Below are positions 35,415 through 45,200 of a stretch of 64,000 nt of DNA, piece by piece. The DNA comes from Candidatus Rifleibacteriota bacterium (lineage in GTDB: Bacteria > Muiribacteriota > Ozemobacteria > Ozemobacterales > Ozemobacteraceae). Each line of letters begins with the position of its first letter. Positions within the stretch are counted from its first letter, which is position 1. Under the pieces are notes generated by a model. It searched no databases and had not been told where the DNA came from. It worked only from the letters and a program-made list of their open reading frames with translations. Made by a program: the position numbers and the translations under genes. The stretch covers positions 1-64,000 of the forward strand of contig JADFXM010000032.1 in assembly GCA_015233565.1 (NCBI GenBank). The letters are read 5' to 3'.

Positions 35415-35519
35415 TATACCAATCCCACAAAATAATAACGTAAACCTTTAGATGGTTTACAGCGCCAGAGGCTTGATCAAACCAATAAATTTGCGGGATT
35501 ACTTTAAATTATTGGTATT
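35415..35519. repeat. Inverted-repeat element family A, copy 3
   Basis: ATACCAATCCCACAAAATAA at the left and AATTATTGGTATT at the right, with the shared core TTTACAGCGCCAGAGG. Its last two bases form part of the stop codon of the minus-strand SPFH gene, repeating the pattern of copy 1 at the end of folC. It lies between citDE and the SPFH pair. Confidence 0.8.
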
Positions 35520-37044
35520 ATTTCTTTCCCGATGATTTTAAAGCATCACTTTGTAACATCTTCATCCCGGACAGTTCCGGAATTCCTGCGGTATTGGCAA
35601 GGTCCGTCCACATGGTTCCCGGGCCGGAATAAAACATTTTCAATTTCAAATTAGCCGGAATTTTTTGGGCGAAACTGTAATTTACATAGGCTTTGGGATC
35701 ATTTCCAAAAGCTTTGATCTTTGCTTCCAGGAGTTGGGATTGTGCTTCACCTTTTAATCTTGCAACCGTTGCTTTGGCATCACCGAGTAAAACGGTTTTA
35801 GAAGCTTCAATTGAGGCTATTTCCTGCTGCTTTTGGGCAACGAGAAGTCTTGTTTCAGCGGTAATTTTTCCGACTTCCTGCTCGGCTTCAGCCTTAATGG
35901 TATTTGCAAGTGCATTTGTTTGTGCCTCCACCTCAGTTCGTTTTTGCGAGATAAGGGACTTCTCTCTTTCCAGTTCTCCAGCTGATTTTCGGGTTTCTTC
36001 CCAGACTTTGGCAGTTTTTTCCTTTTCAACTGAAATGAATGATTCTCGAATTGGCATCAAAAGACTGTCTGGAATAGTGAGATGTCTGATGAATGCTGAA
36101 TGAATCAGGATTTTCTTGCTTTGGCAAATTCTTTCCAATTCAGCAGTAAAAGTCTGTTGGAATTTTTCCCTTCCAGCACCCAATAAAAAATCTTTTGCGC
36201 CATAGCTGGAGCCTTGTATTCTTCCGATGGATTTGCTCTGCGGAATAATGATCTTCTGTTCAATGGCTTGTTTATTTCCAAATTCAACCATTACCTCTGC
36301 CACATTTTCGGGAAGAAGTTCCCATTCGACAGTGGCTTCAACAGCAATGTCAAAAGCATCCTTGGATGGAAATCTTATTGTGTTGGCATCTAAAAAACTT
36401 ACCTGGTCAATTCCAATTTCTACTTCGTTAACATTAACTTCCATTGGATTAAAGTAATATACTCCAGGTTGTAGGATATCCTTGCGAATGCCTTTCTCAC
36501 CTTCCCGGGCGAAAATCCTTCCGGTAGGGGAGGCAAGGTCTGAATTGACATCCGAAGGGTTTTTCCCACCCAGAGATGTTACAAATCCTACGAAACCAGG
36601 CCTGATTGTAACGGCTTCCTGCAGGTCGACCTTGTACCCATAAGGATTCAGACGATAGGTTCCGGGAGTTAATACTCTTCGTCTTACGCCCTGCTCATCG
36701 TCATTTACAACCACAGAATCCCTGCTCGGTTTTTTCCCGACGCGTGAAGTGACTATTCCAACTTTTCCTGCGGGAACGTTGATATTCGGATATATCTCAG
36801 TTTTGTAGACGAGTGGCATAATAAAGTGCAATCCTTCACCCAATACTTCCTCTAGAACACCTTTCTGATCTGGTTTTGCAAGCAGTTGCCCGGGAGGCAT
36901 TGCATCGCCTGATTGAGAATTAAGTACAAGCATATGCCCTGCTGGTACATAAACGAAAAATGAGTGATACAGAACTTCAAAAGAAATCAGCACCATTGCG
37001 AGTATAACAAGAGCGGATATTCCAACAAATCTTGTGAATGACAT
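35518..37044 (-). CDS. SPFH/Band 7 domain membrane protein (second of pair)
   Basis: Single-pass membrane protein of the stomatin/flotillin/prohibitin superfamily, forming membrane scaffolds. A transmembrane segment at about residues 5-28 (SALVILAMVLISFEVLYHSFF) precedes repeated beta modules. A motif of the form GxxGV...EVLGEG or VLxPGxYxxNP recurs three times, then the SPFH domain (about residues 230-330), then a long charged coiled coil (residues 340-455) rich in Glu, Lys, Ala and Gln. I place the start at ATG 37044, which overlaps the stop of the upstream paralogue as TAATG, indicating translational coupling; upstream codons in the frame belong to that gene. The stop codon is shared with repeat A3. 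The role is probably membrane microdomain or protease regulation. Confidence 0.85.
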   Translation of the reverse strand: MSFTRFVGISALVILAMVLISFEVLYHSFFVYVPAGHMLVLNSQSGDAMPPGQLLAKPDQKGVLEEVLGEGLHFIMPLVYKTEIYPNINVPAGKVGIVTSRVGKKPSRDSVVVNDDEQGVRRRVLTPGTYRLNPYGYKVDLQEAVTIRPGFVGFVTSLGGKNPSDVNSDLASPTGRIFAREGEKGIRKDILQPGVYYFNPMEVNVNEVEIGIDQVSFLDANTIRFPSKDAFDIAVEATVEWELLPENVAEVMVEFGNKQAIEQKIIIPQSKSIGRIQGSSYGAKDFLLGAGREKFQQTFTAELERICQSKKILIHSAFIRHLTIPDSLLMPIRESFISVEKEKTAKVWEETRKSAGELEREKSLISQKRTEVEAQTNALANTIKAEAEQEVGKITAETRLLVAQKQQEIASIEASKTVLLGDAKATVARLKGEAQSQLLEAKIKAFGNDPKAYVNYSFAQKIPANLKLKMFYSGPGTMWTDLANTAGIPELSGMKMLQSDALKSSGKK

Positions 37045-38585
37045 TATCTGACTCCTTGCGTAGAGATGGGGGTTGTGTCTTCCAAAAAACACTTGAAGAT
37101 TTTTCCAAACATCCCTTCCGTATTGGCAAAAATTGAAGTGATCGATGGAGCGATTTTATTCACAAATTCATGGTAGGCGTAGACTTCGGGGCTTCCAAAT
37201 GCTTGAACTGCAACCTTAAGAGGGGTGGTTTCCGCAATATTGTTCAGTTTGATAACATCGGCTTCAGCAATTCCACGAGAAAGTATTGCTTCCGCTTCCT
37301 TTTTTGATGCCTCCAAAAAAGTTTTTTCCATGTTCAGAAGCTTGTCCTGGTCAATAAGAGAAATTTTCTGTTTATTCTGCGCTTCAATAATTTGTACAAG
37401 GTTGGCTGTTTTGGCTTTTACCTTTTCCTGCTCTTGTTTGACCATTTCTTCTGAGCGAGCCAGGTTTTGTTCGGCTTGGGCCTGCAAAAGCTGATTTTTA
37501 TTTCTGTTCAATTCTTCCTTGGCGATTTCACGCTCCCGAATAGGTTTTGCTATATCCTGTGGCGGTTCAATGTCATTGATCAAAACTGATTTGATGAGGA
37601 TTCCCTTGGATTCACAGGCTTCCTTGATTTTTTCCACCAGAGCATTTTGGAATTTTTGACGTGAATCGCCTCCGATATACTCGATGGCGGAATACTTAGA
37701 ACCCTCAATTCTGCCGTATCCACGGAGCACAGGGATAATTACTTTTTGTAATACTTCGTTCTTGTTGTGGTTTAGGTCAACTTCTCCAATTCGGACAAAA
37801 ACCTCCGGAGCGCGTGTTTCGTCCACAGCCCACTCCAGAGTCATGAGTACTGTCATTTCAAATGCGTCGCTGGAAGGAAATTTCAGGGCATCGTTTCCTG
37901 AAAGTTCAAATCTTTGTGATTGGCAATCCATGATATGGACTTGCTGAATGAAGGGATTGAGGTAATACACCCCTGGAGACAGCACTTTTTTGCAAACTCC
38001 CCTTTCGCCGGGTTCGACCAGAAGTGAATTCTTTTTTCGGGATTCCTTTCCTGACACGTTGATTACCACTCCGACGGAACCTGCAGGTACACTCACTGCC
38101 TTGACCGGGTCGACTTTTTCGGCATAGGGATTAATCCTGTATTTGCCGGGAGGAAGGACTTCTGCAAGTATTCCTTTTTGTCCTTCTGAAGCGATTACCT
38201 GGCCAGATTTCACGGCTTCATCGGGAAGTTCATGGCCGTACATTCTTGTAACGACTCCAACGTGGTTCATCGGAACTTCAACCATGCTGACTATTTCATA
38301 ATCCCAGAAGAATGGATTGTAAAAATAGCGGCCTTCAGCAAGTACGTCAAGTTGAATGCCTTTTTGCCAACTTTTGGTAGCAATAATTTCTCCGGAAGGA
38401 AGATTTTCTCCGATCTTGTGGATCAGAATGCCAACCCGGCCTCCTTCGATTTCGATGCGGCAGAAGAACCACCACCAAATTTGGAGGAAAAAAAACACAG
38501 CAATGCCAATAACTCCAATCAACATGACTGTCTTTGCGCTTCCAGTTCTGTTCATCGGTAATTGCAAAAATTTTTGTGGTCTCAA
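37044..38585 (-). CDS. SPFH/Band 7 domain membrane protein (first of pair)
   Basis: Paralogue of the next gene with the same layout: one transmembrane segment (residues about 19-42, TVMLIGVIGIAVFFFLQIWWWFF), three beta modules each ending VLxPGxYxxNP or VLAEGRYFYNP, an SPFH core (about 215-340) and a C-terminal coiled coil (about 345-450). The start is a TTG at 38585 preceded by GGAGGTGAAGG at ideal spacing; the first ATG, 10 codons later, has no such site. The two proteins probably form hetero-oligomeric membrane rings, as HflK/HflC do with FtsH, although they are not close to HflK/HflC in sequence. The upstream 195 bases are shared as a divergent promoter with 38781. Confidence 0.85.
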   Translation of the reverse strand: MRPQKFLQLPMNRTGSAKTVMLIGVIGIAVFFFLQIWWWFFCRIEIEGGRVGILIHKIGENLPSGEIIATKSWQKGIQLDVLAEGRYFYNPFFWDYEIVSMVEVPMNHVGVVTRMYGHELPDEAVKSGQVIASEGQKGILAEVLPPGKYRINPYAEKVDPVKAVSVPAGSVGVVINVSGKESRKKNSLLVEPGERGVCKKVLSPGVYYLNPFIQQVHIMDCQSQRFELSGNDALKFPSSDAFEMTVLMTLEWAVDETRAPEVFVRIGEVDLNHNKNEVLQKVIIPVLRGYGRIEGSKYSAIEYIGGDSRQKFQNALVEKIKEACESKGILIKSVLINDIEPPQDIAKPIREREIAKEELNRNKNQLLQAQAEQNLARSEEMVKQEQEKVKAKTANLVQIIEAQNKQKISLIDQDKLLNMEKTFLEASKKEAEAILSRGIAEADVIKLNNIAETTPLKVAVQAFGSPEVYAYHEFVNKIAPSITSIFANTEGMFGKIFKCFLEDTTPISTQGVR

Positions 38586-38780
38586 GTTCCTTCACCTCCA
38601 TTTTTTTTGATAATAGCATACTATTCCTTCGAAAAGAACAAAAACGTGTCTCACAAAAGTCAGCTCATTTTTGCCGGAGATTGATTGTCCACAACATTTT
38701 CATTTGTATTAAAAAACGTTGCAATTCTTTCTTGGCAATGATAGTTATTTCAAATAGCAAATTTTTTTTGGGAGGAACTT

Positions 38781-39221
38781 ATGGAAAAAAGATTTCTGAT
38801 TTCAGCTTTTATAATGATTCTTTACTGTTTGCTCCCCCATGTCAAGGCAGAGGGCAGCTTTTGGGACAAAATAGTGAATACTTTCAAACAGGGCGCCGAT
38901 GATGCCACTAGCATTGTTCATCAAACAGTACAAATTGCCGGAAATTCAATAAATTTGGGACAAGATGCTCTGGGTGCTGCCCAAAGCTTTGCAATAGATG
39001 TACAACAAACCACGATGGGATGTGCCCAAGCTGTAAATGCCAAAGCTTTTGTTTTCTTCAATAAAGCAGTTCCGATTCCCCAATTCTGGAACACTTTACA
39101 GGATATTTCAAATAAATCGTTAGAAGCTAACAACAAGTTTACGCAATCAGCAAATATGACCTCAGCTTTTGCGCAATCCACAGGCCAACAGCTTCTTAAG
39201 GCCGCTGTCTCCGGCAATTAG
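38781..39221 (+). CDS. Secreted protein, upstream part of a frame split by an in-frame TAG
   Basis: 146 residues with a signal peptide (residues 1-22, ending HVKA) after a strong GGGAGGAAC ribosome site. The mature part is helical and Gln/Ala/Asn-rich, without known motifs. The TAG at 39219-39221 is followed in the same frame by 17 sense codons and then by the whole 205-residue frame at 39273-39890. The two therefore read as one protein of about 369 residues apart from this single codon. Possible explanations are a nonsense mutation, amber readthrough or a sequencing error. Confidence 0.7.
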   Translation: MEKRFLISAFIMILYCLLPHVKAEGSFWDKIVNTFKQGADDATSIVHQTVQIAGNSINLGQDALGAAQSFAIDVQQTTMGCAQAVNAKAFVFFNKAVPIPQFWNTLQDISNKSLEANNKFTQSANMTSAFAQSTGQQLLKAAVSGN

Positions 39222-39272
39222 CAAGCACTCTGGGATTACGCCAATGGGCTGTCAGGGTATTGTGTAATAAAA

Positions 39273-39890
39273 ATGTCCCCGTCTACTCCAAAACCCATTT
39301 TTGCAGCTATCATCATATATGACCCAGTAAAAAAAGAGGTCAAGACATGTGCAGTAAATCCTTCTCTCAGTGGGGGTAATTTTTCTTATGTTTACAATGC
39401 CCCAAAACTTCCACTTCACTACCGACAGCAATATGATACCAATGCTGTACAACCCTATATGCTATTCATCGGGATGGCCGGGGCAGCCGATTCGAAAGGT
39501 GTTCATTTTGACTATTCAGGGTCGATTTCAGTCATTCAGAGAAGTCAATGGCTCGTCGATTTCAATAACGGAAAGTTCAATTCCAAACTGGCTCCTGAGG
39601 ACGGGGATGTTGACAACTCCAAACCACGTGACCCAAATCAGCCGCTCCCCTCTAACAACCCGCCCAGTGTAAATGCTGACATGGATAATCCGAACGTTTC
39701 TTACATTCGGTATTATGATGGAACGCTAATTTTTCCGATGTCAAAGGGAATACCCATCAACTATGGTGATGTTGTAAATCTAGGCTCAGAATATTACAAA
39801 CACTGGATGGACGCTGAAGATGATAAAGTCACACCAAGAGGAAACAGCCCTGAAGATTTCAACAAACAATGGGAAATTTTCCGAAGATGA
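39273..39890 (+). CDS. Downstream part of the TAG-split secreted protein
   Basis: 205 residues, hydrophilic, with a Pro/Asn-rich middle segment and no signal peptide or membrane segment. Its ATG has no ribosome site (AATAAAA precedes it). Codons upstream of that ATG are open and in phase back to the TAG ending at 39221, so translation as a separate protein is doubtful. It is more likely the C-terminal half of the preceding gene. No family recognised. Confidence 0.6.
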   Translation: MSPSTPKPIFAAIIIYDPVKKEVKTCAVNPSLSGGNFSYVYNAPKLPLHYRQQYDTNAVQPYMLFIGMAGAADSKGVHFDYSGSISVIQRSQWLVDFNNGKFNSKLAPEDGDVDNSKPRDPNQPLPSNNPPSVNADMDNPNVSYIRYYDGTLIFPMSKGIPINYGDVVNLGSEYYKHWMDAEDDKVTPRGNSPEDFNKQWEIFRR

Positions 39891-39920
39891 GAACCCGTAT
39901 TTTTCAGTAAACTCTAATTT

Positions 39921-41981
39921 TCACTGTTTTTTACCGTAGTATTCCTCCTGGAGTCTCTGAAATTCTTTGTATTTTTCATTTATTTCCTCTTCGGAGGCAA
40001 ATTCGGCAACGGCATCGTAATACGCTTTCCTGGCTTTCATCAATTTTTCATATAATTCCTTAGAAATAGAGGATTTTTCAGGTTTTCTGCTTTTCTCATC
40101 GGATGCGTCAATATCCCTATTTTCAACCGGAGAAATAGGATTTAGCTGAAGAATTGGACTTTCCAGAGTTGTGCTTGGACTATTTTCTGATTTCAGATCC
40201 TTAAAAAAGACATTTTCAAAAACATTCATTCCTGGAAAAAAGTCCATCGTCTTAATTCTTCCGTCCATGGTCATTTCAATTCCCTTTCCGGAAGAAATCC
40301 ACCGGTTCTTTCTCGAACCGTCTTCGGCAATCGCCTGCAAAGAAACTTTTTCCTCTATGGAAAAGATCTTTCCTCCACCCTCAGTCGAAACTATAAAGTC
40401 ACCGCTAAGATTTCTAATTTTTGCCCTGGGAGAGAATTTCATCCAGTTTTCACCTTCATTTCCCAGGACGATTTCAAAGCTTCCCAACCCCTTTTTATTG
40501 GATACAAATCTGGCCTGCCCTTTTTTCACAAATGCTCTCACCAATTCAGGAGAAGCATAAGAAATCTGGATTTCCGTCTGTGGGGGGAGCATTACCGATG
40601 CCCAAGGGTCTCCCTGGGTTGAAAAAGTGGTAACTGCACTTCCTGAAGCCGTTTTGACAATTCCAAAAGAGTTGTCAAAAATTTTTGAAGTACCAGAAAC
40701 TTTTTGCCATTCCTCATCGATAGTTCTCTTCAGGAAAACCTCGCCTTCCGCTTTTTTAATTTCCATTTGACAGTTCTTCAGGGGCACAAACACTATATTG
40801 CGTAAAAGCAATTTTTTGACAATTGCCGATATTCTTCCTGACCTTGGCATTGGGTCGTCTTTGGGAAATAGCTGTTGAAGTTCCTTTGCATAAGTATGCA
40901 CCATTTCGCCAAACAGAAATACCGAAACTCCGTTTAAACGCGCCGAATCGCGGGTTACAACACCATCATCATCGGCCGCGGCCGACAAATCTCCAAGAAA
41001 ATTTCCCATTATATCCCAATAAGAATAACGATGTCTTACTCCGGCAATTATCGCATATTGTACTAAATCATTCAGATGCTTTCCTGATTTTTCACCTTCA
41101 TTCAGAAATTGGAAAATGGGATTTCCACAGAAAAGTTGATTTGCGGCCTCCTGATGGTATTTGGAAATTAAATCAGCAAGGATATTTCCTACAATTTTTT
41201 CGACCCACGGTACACCATGGTTGGGAGTCGCAATCATTATCAATTTTCTTACCAGCGGCTCATTTTCTGATGGACGTTGCTTTAAATATGTCCGTGAGAT
41301 CAGACCACCCATGCTGTGAGAAACAATATCAATTTTTGCCAGTTTAAACCCGCTTTGATTATAGGTATTCAATACTGTATCAATATGTTTGGCCAGTTTG
41401 GCAGCCTGGGCTTCAATTGAGGAACCACTCCTGTCGGCGGAATTTTTATTGTAATATTCTTCAAGAAGGGTATCGAATTTTTGAGTTTGAAGAAAGGCGG
41501 AAAGGCTTGCAAGACTCTCACGACTCCCGGTAAAGCCATGTACCATAATGACTGGGGGACGAATCAAATCGAATTTTTGACAAAAAACTGACGAACTCGC
41601 TCCGGAAATATATTCAAAAGAAAGGGTTTCCTGGGCTTTCCAGGATGGGGTTGCGCAATTAGTACTGGCCAACCGGTCATCTAAAATATAAAGCGGTGGT
41701 TGATAAATTAACCTGATTTTTTCATCAGAATCTGGAACTATTGTATCCTGAGGGCGATAAATCGAACCTCGCGAGGATTTTAAAAAACCCAAGGCAGTTT
41801 GTTTTAACAAAATTTTCCCTTTGGGATTTGGCAGGGAGATTTCCAGTTTTAAAGTACTGGTTCCATCAGCAGCAATTCCCTGAAAAGTTTGACCCGTCAG
41901 AGGTGATTTTTCAAGTTTAACTTCCTGACCTGAAACTGACTGAACAATGAAAATCAGAAAAACCAAAAATATTTTCTTCAT
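39921..41981 (-). CDS. Secreted lipase-like alpha/beta hydrolase with FecR-like C-terminal half
   Basis: Exported hydrolase with a signal peptide (KKIFLVFLIFIVQSVSG). The N-terminal half is an alpha/beta hydrolase of the lipase/PGAP1-like type: oxyanion motif MVHGFTGSRESL near residue 150, nucleophile SHSMGGLISRTYL near residue 225, and a late catalytic His in GEMVHTYAKEL. From about residue 400 the sequence turns into a beta-rich FecR-like segment (EGEVFLKR, VKTASGSAVTTFSTQG, repeated VKKGQARF), and it ends with a charged coiled coil of 40 residues. This combination is unusual. The start is ATG 41981 with GGGAG upstream; an in-frame TTG four codons earlier overlaps that site. Substrate unknown, probably a lipid ester. 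Confidence 0.78.
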   Translation of the reverse strand: MKKIFLVFLIFIVQSVSGQEVKLEKSPLTGQTFQGIAADGTSTLKLEISLPNPKGKILLKQTALGFLKSSRGSIYRPQDTIVPDSDEKIRLIYQPPLYILDDRLASTNCATPSWKAQETLSFEYISGASSSVFCQKFDLIRPPVIMVHGFTGSRESLASLSAFLQTQKFDTLLEEYYNKNSADRSGSSIEAQAAKLAKHIDTVLNTYNQSGFKLAKIDIVSHSMGGLISRTYLKQRPSENEPLVRKLIMIATPNHGVPWVEKIVGNILADLISKYHQEAANQLFCGNPIFQFLNEGEKSGKHLNDLVQYAIIAGVRHRYSYWDIMGNFLGDLSAAADDDGVVTRDSARLNGVSVFLFGEMVHTYAKELQQLFPKDDPMPRSGRISAIVKKLLLRNIVFVPLKNCQMEIKKAEGEVFLKRTIDEEWQKVSGTSKIFDNSFGIVKTASGSAVTTFSTQGDPWASVMLPPQTEIQISYASPELVRAFVKKGQARFVSNKKGLGSFEIVLGNEGENWMKFSPRAKIRNLSGDFIVSTEGGGKIFSIEEKVSLQAIAEDGSRKNRWISSGKGIEMTMDGRIKTMDFFPGMNVFENVFFKDLKSENSPSTTLESPILQLNPISPVENRDIDASDEKSRKPEKSSISKELYEKLMKARKAYYDAVAEFASEEEINEKYKEFQRLQEEYYGKKQ

Positions 41982-42202
41982 ATGGTCTCCCAATTAATTT
42001 CCGCTTTCAAATATGGAAAGTAAAACACCTTCGTTTTTGGCAACATTACATAAAATTATGCTCAGTTAATTGTATCACTTTTTCAATATCTCCAAAATTC
42101 TTTAAAAAGTCGTTAACCCATTTTCACTAAATAATTCACAATAGTTTTTCAGTGCGGCTTTTAGGGCCAGCGAATTTTCGAGTTTTTAATTTTTTTACAG
42201 TT
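41982..42202. other. Spacer between lipase and giant cyclase genes
   Basis: About 220 AT-rich bases holding the lipase promoter; no gene or clear terminator. Confidence 0.35.
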
Positions 42203-45200
42203 TCAGGTCATTGGTGAAATAACCTGAAAAATACTGACTTCACGTTGTTTTCCCCTTACTTTGGTTGTGGCCAGTGCTCTGATTTGGCCAATGTTTGGGG
42301 GGAGGTCTTTTAGGCCCTGATTCATTCTTTCATCAATGATTGTCGCTCCGCTGTGTTGGGCGGCGGCTATGTCGGATAGCCGGGAAGCAAGGTTGACAGT
42401 GTCCCCGATGACGGTATATTCAAGGCGAATTTGTTCTGCTCCGAGAATTCCGGCCAGAACCGGACCGGCCACCAATCCAATTCCCAGGCGCATGTGGAAA
42501 GAAGCTTGTATTTTTGACACGGCTTTCTGCATTTCGATTGCGGCTAGAAGGGCGTTGAGGGCTACATTCTCAGGCAATGCACCCGGGGGTGGGCGGAATA
42601 CAGCAAGGATTTTGTCACCAATGAACTTGTCGATTTCTCCTCCATGTTGGCGAATGATTGGTGACATGGTTTGCAAGAAGTGGTTCAGCTTATCGATCAA
42701 GTCTGAAGGGCTGTATAAATTCAGAGCTTCCTTGAATCCGCCCAAGGCAGAGAAGAGAACCACAACATCCTGATGTTCGCCTTGGAGAGTGATTTCATCG
42801 CGATGACTTAGTTTTGCGGCCATTCGAGCTGATTCTGAAACGAATTGTCCAAGGAGCTTTCCTTCTTGAGCTTCTGCAGCCATTTTGTTGAAAGCTGCGG
42901 CCAGAATTCCGAACTCTCCCGCAAAGTCTTCCTGCATCCGGGATTTATAGTTTCCCCGGGTGATGGAATTGGCGGCCGATCGTAATTCATTGATGGGAGT
43001 CAGGAACCGTTCGGTTACCTTCCCGGAAAGGAGGATGCAGATTAAAATGATGAGAAACAGCAGAAGTCGTTTTTGCCGGGTTCCTTCAACAATAGGTTCA
43101 AATAGTTTCGAAATATCCAACTCCCCAATGATCAGCCAATGATCCAGAAGCAGACCAGGTGAAAATTGGATTATCCGTTCCTCTTCACGATTAGGGAAAT
43201 ATACACGGAGGAATTCCTTAGAGGTTGCGGAAAGCCGGGAAAATGGAATGAGATCGATGGGAAGTGGATTGGAATGGAATTTTGTCGAATTTTCCGGAAA
43301 TGTGAAAAACGGTGGAATGAGAAAACTAGAGGGATTGGTCTTTTCTGCAAAGGAAAGGGAAATTGGAATTTCCTGATGAAGAGAATCAAGTTCAGAGTGC
43401 CAGTCTTCGAAAAGATGTTGTTCCAAATTGGGTGGTAGCCAGTGGGCATGAAGATCGAAACGAGGTATCCCGTTCATCCTGATAGAGTGCCTGAACAATG
43501 ATTCCGAATAATCCTGTTTCAGAATGAAATCCCCAAAATAATATGGGGATTGGAGCATTTTGAGAAGATTCTTCGGGCCAAGAATAAAAAAAGCCAGTTT
43601 TTGAAGTTCCTCAATCTGTGTTCCCATGACGATAAGTTCGGAGGGTTTCATCTTCAAAGGATGATTGTCTGGAATGATAATTTCTTTGGTTGAGAGCGCT
43701 CTTACATTTGAATGAAAGATGAAGGCCAAAAACTTTATTGCAGGGTTTTTTCTGGTTTCTGAATTAAAAAAAGGATGGTCGAGATAATCCATGAATATGG
43801 TAAACAAAGTCATATCCCTAATTCGGACCCCCATTAGGTTTACATTCTCAAATACCTTTTTTATGGCTGGAAAATATTCCCTCCTGGCTAAAGGGTTCTT
43901 TTTTTCGATGTTGTCCAATTCCCGGAGGAATCCGGTTTTTAAAAACTGATGGGAAAGAAGGGCTTGACTGAATCCCTGGCATATCCTGAATCCGGAATCA
44001 ACTGACTGGCAGGTCTCTTCCAGGTTATTTAGCGCATCATTTTCCAGACGTGCTTCGAATTCAATATGGGAGCGCTCGATGATCAGGAAAGCCAACATCA
44101 GGATTGGGAGAATAGAGATCAAAAAGATTCCCCCCATTTGAATCCTAAGAGAAAAAGCGGGATCCCAACCGAAATAATAGACCAGGAGAAGGAAACTGAG
44201 CCCTCCAATTATCCAAAGAAAGCTTAAAAAATATCCCCAGAACTTGACCGGATCAATATTTGGATTTTCCAGCAGTTGTCTTGAGATAAGTATCCTGATT
44301 TGATCGTTTTGTGAAGGAATAACCGACTTCATTTCTTTGGGAAGGTTATCAAGGTTTTTGGGGAATGAAAATTGAGGGGAAGAAACAAGAATTTTCGGAG
44401 GAGAATCACATGTGATTGCGGCCAACGATCCACCTCGCCCCTCATATTCCCGCCTGAGTATTTCCAGGTCATGGATGGTCCCATCGGTTTCCAAAGAAGC
44501 CAGAATCGCAACCTGAGAAGCGTAAGGATGGTCGGGAAAAGGTTTTTCAAATTCTTTTTGAATTGTTTGCAGTAAAACGGGCGAGGGATCGGAAGCTGGT
44601 TTGGCCTGCTCTTGCGTTTTCTGAACAGACTGGCTGAGGGCAAGGGTTCGACAAAATTCCGGATCCAAAGCTTTTTCAAAGTATTTTTGGTCATCCAAAA
44701 GAAGCTGGCGGATCTTTTCTTCCCTTCTTTGGTCATTTGCTTTTTTTACATTATCGAGGCCAAGAGAAATTATCAGGATGGGAATAAGCCAAAGTCCGAT
44801 TGCCAACCAGGCGGGCAGGAAAAAACGCCCTTTCTTTACTTCCTTCATGGAAACATTATGCGATTGGGGTTGGGAAGCATGTGTCCGGGGATTATTTTGC
44901 TCCAAGTTCACATCCGAATTTTCCAAAACCGGTTCTTGGGAAAGTTGATCGAGCTCCCAGGCTTCGGCAAGTGGTTGAAAGGTGAAATGAGGTTCCACGA
45001 GACGACGGATGTTGCTTGAAACCACGATATGGGACATTTTTCCCATCTTGGAAAGGGTTTCGAGATGATTTGCTTGTACCAGTGGGTCTCCCAACGCGGT
45101 CAGGTCAAGCCTGACATCTTCGGTTCCGGTTATTCCGGTTACCACTTCTCCGATATCAATTCCAATGCCGATTGAATAGCCAAAAAGACCTTTGGCCAAG

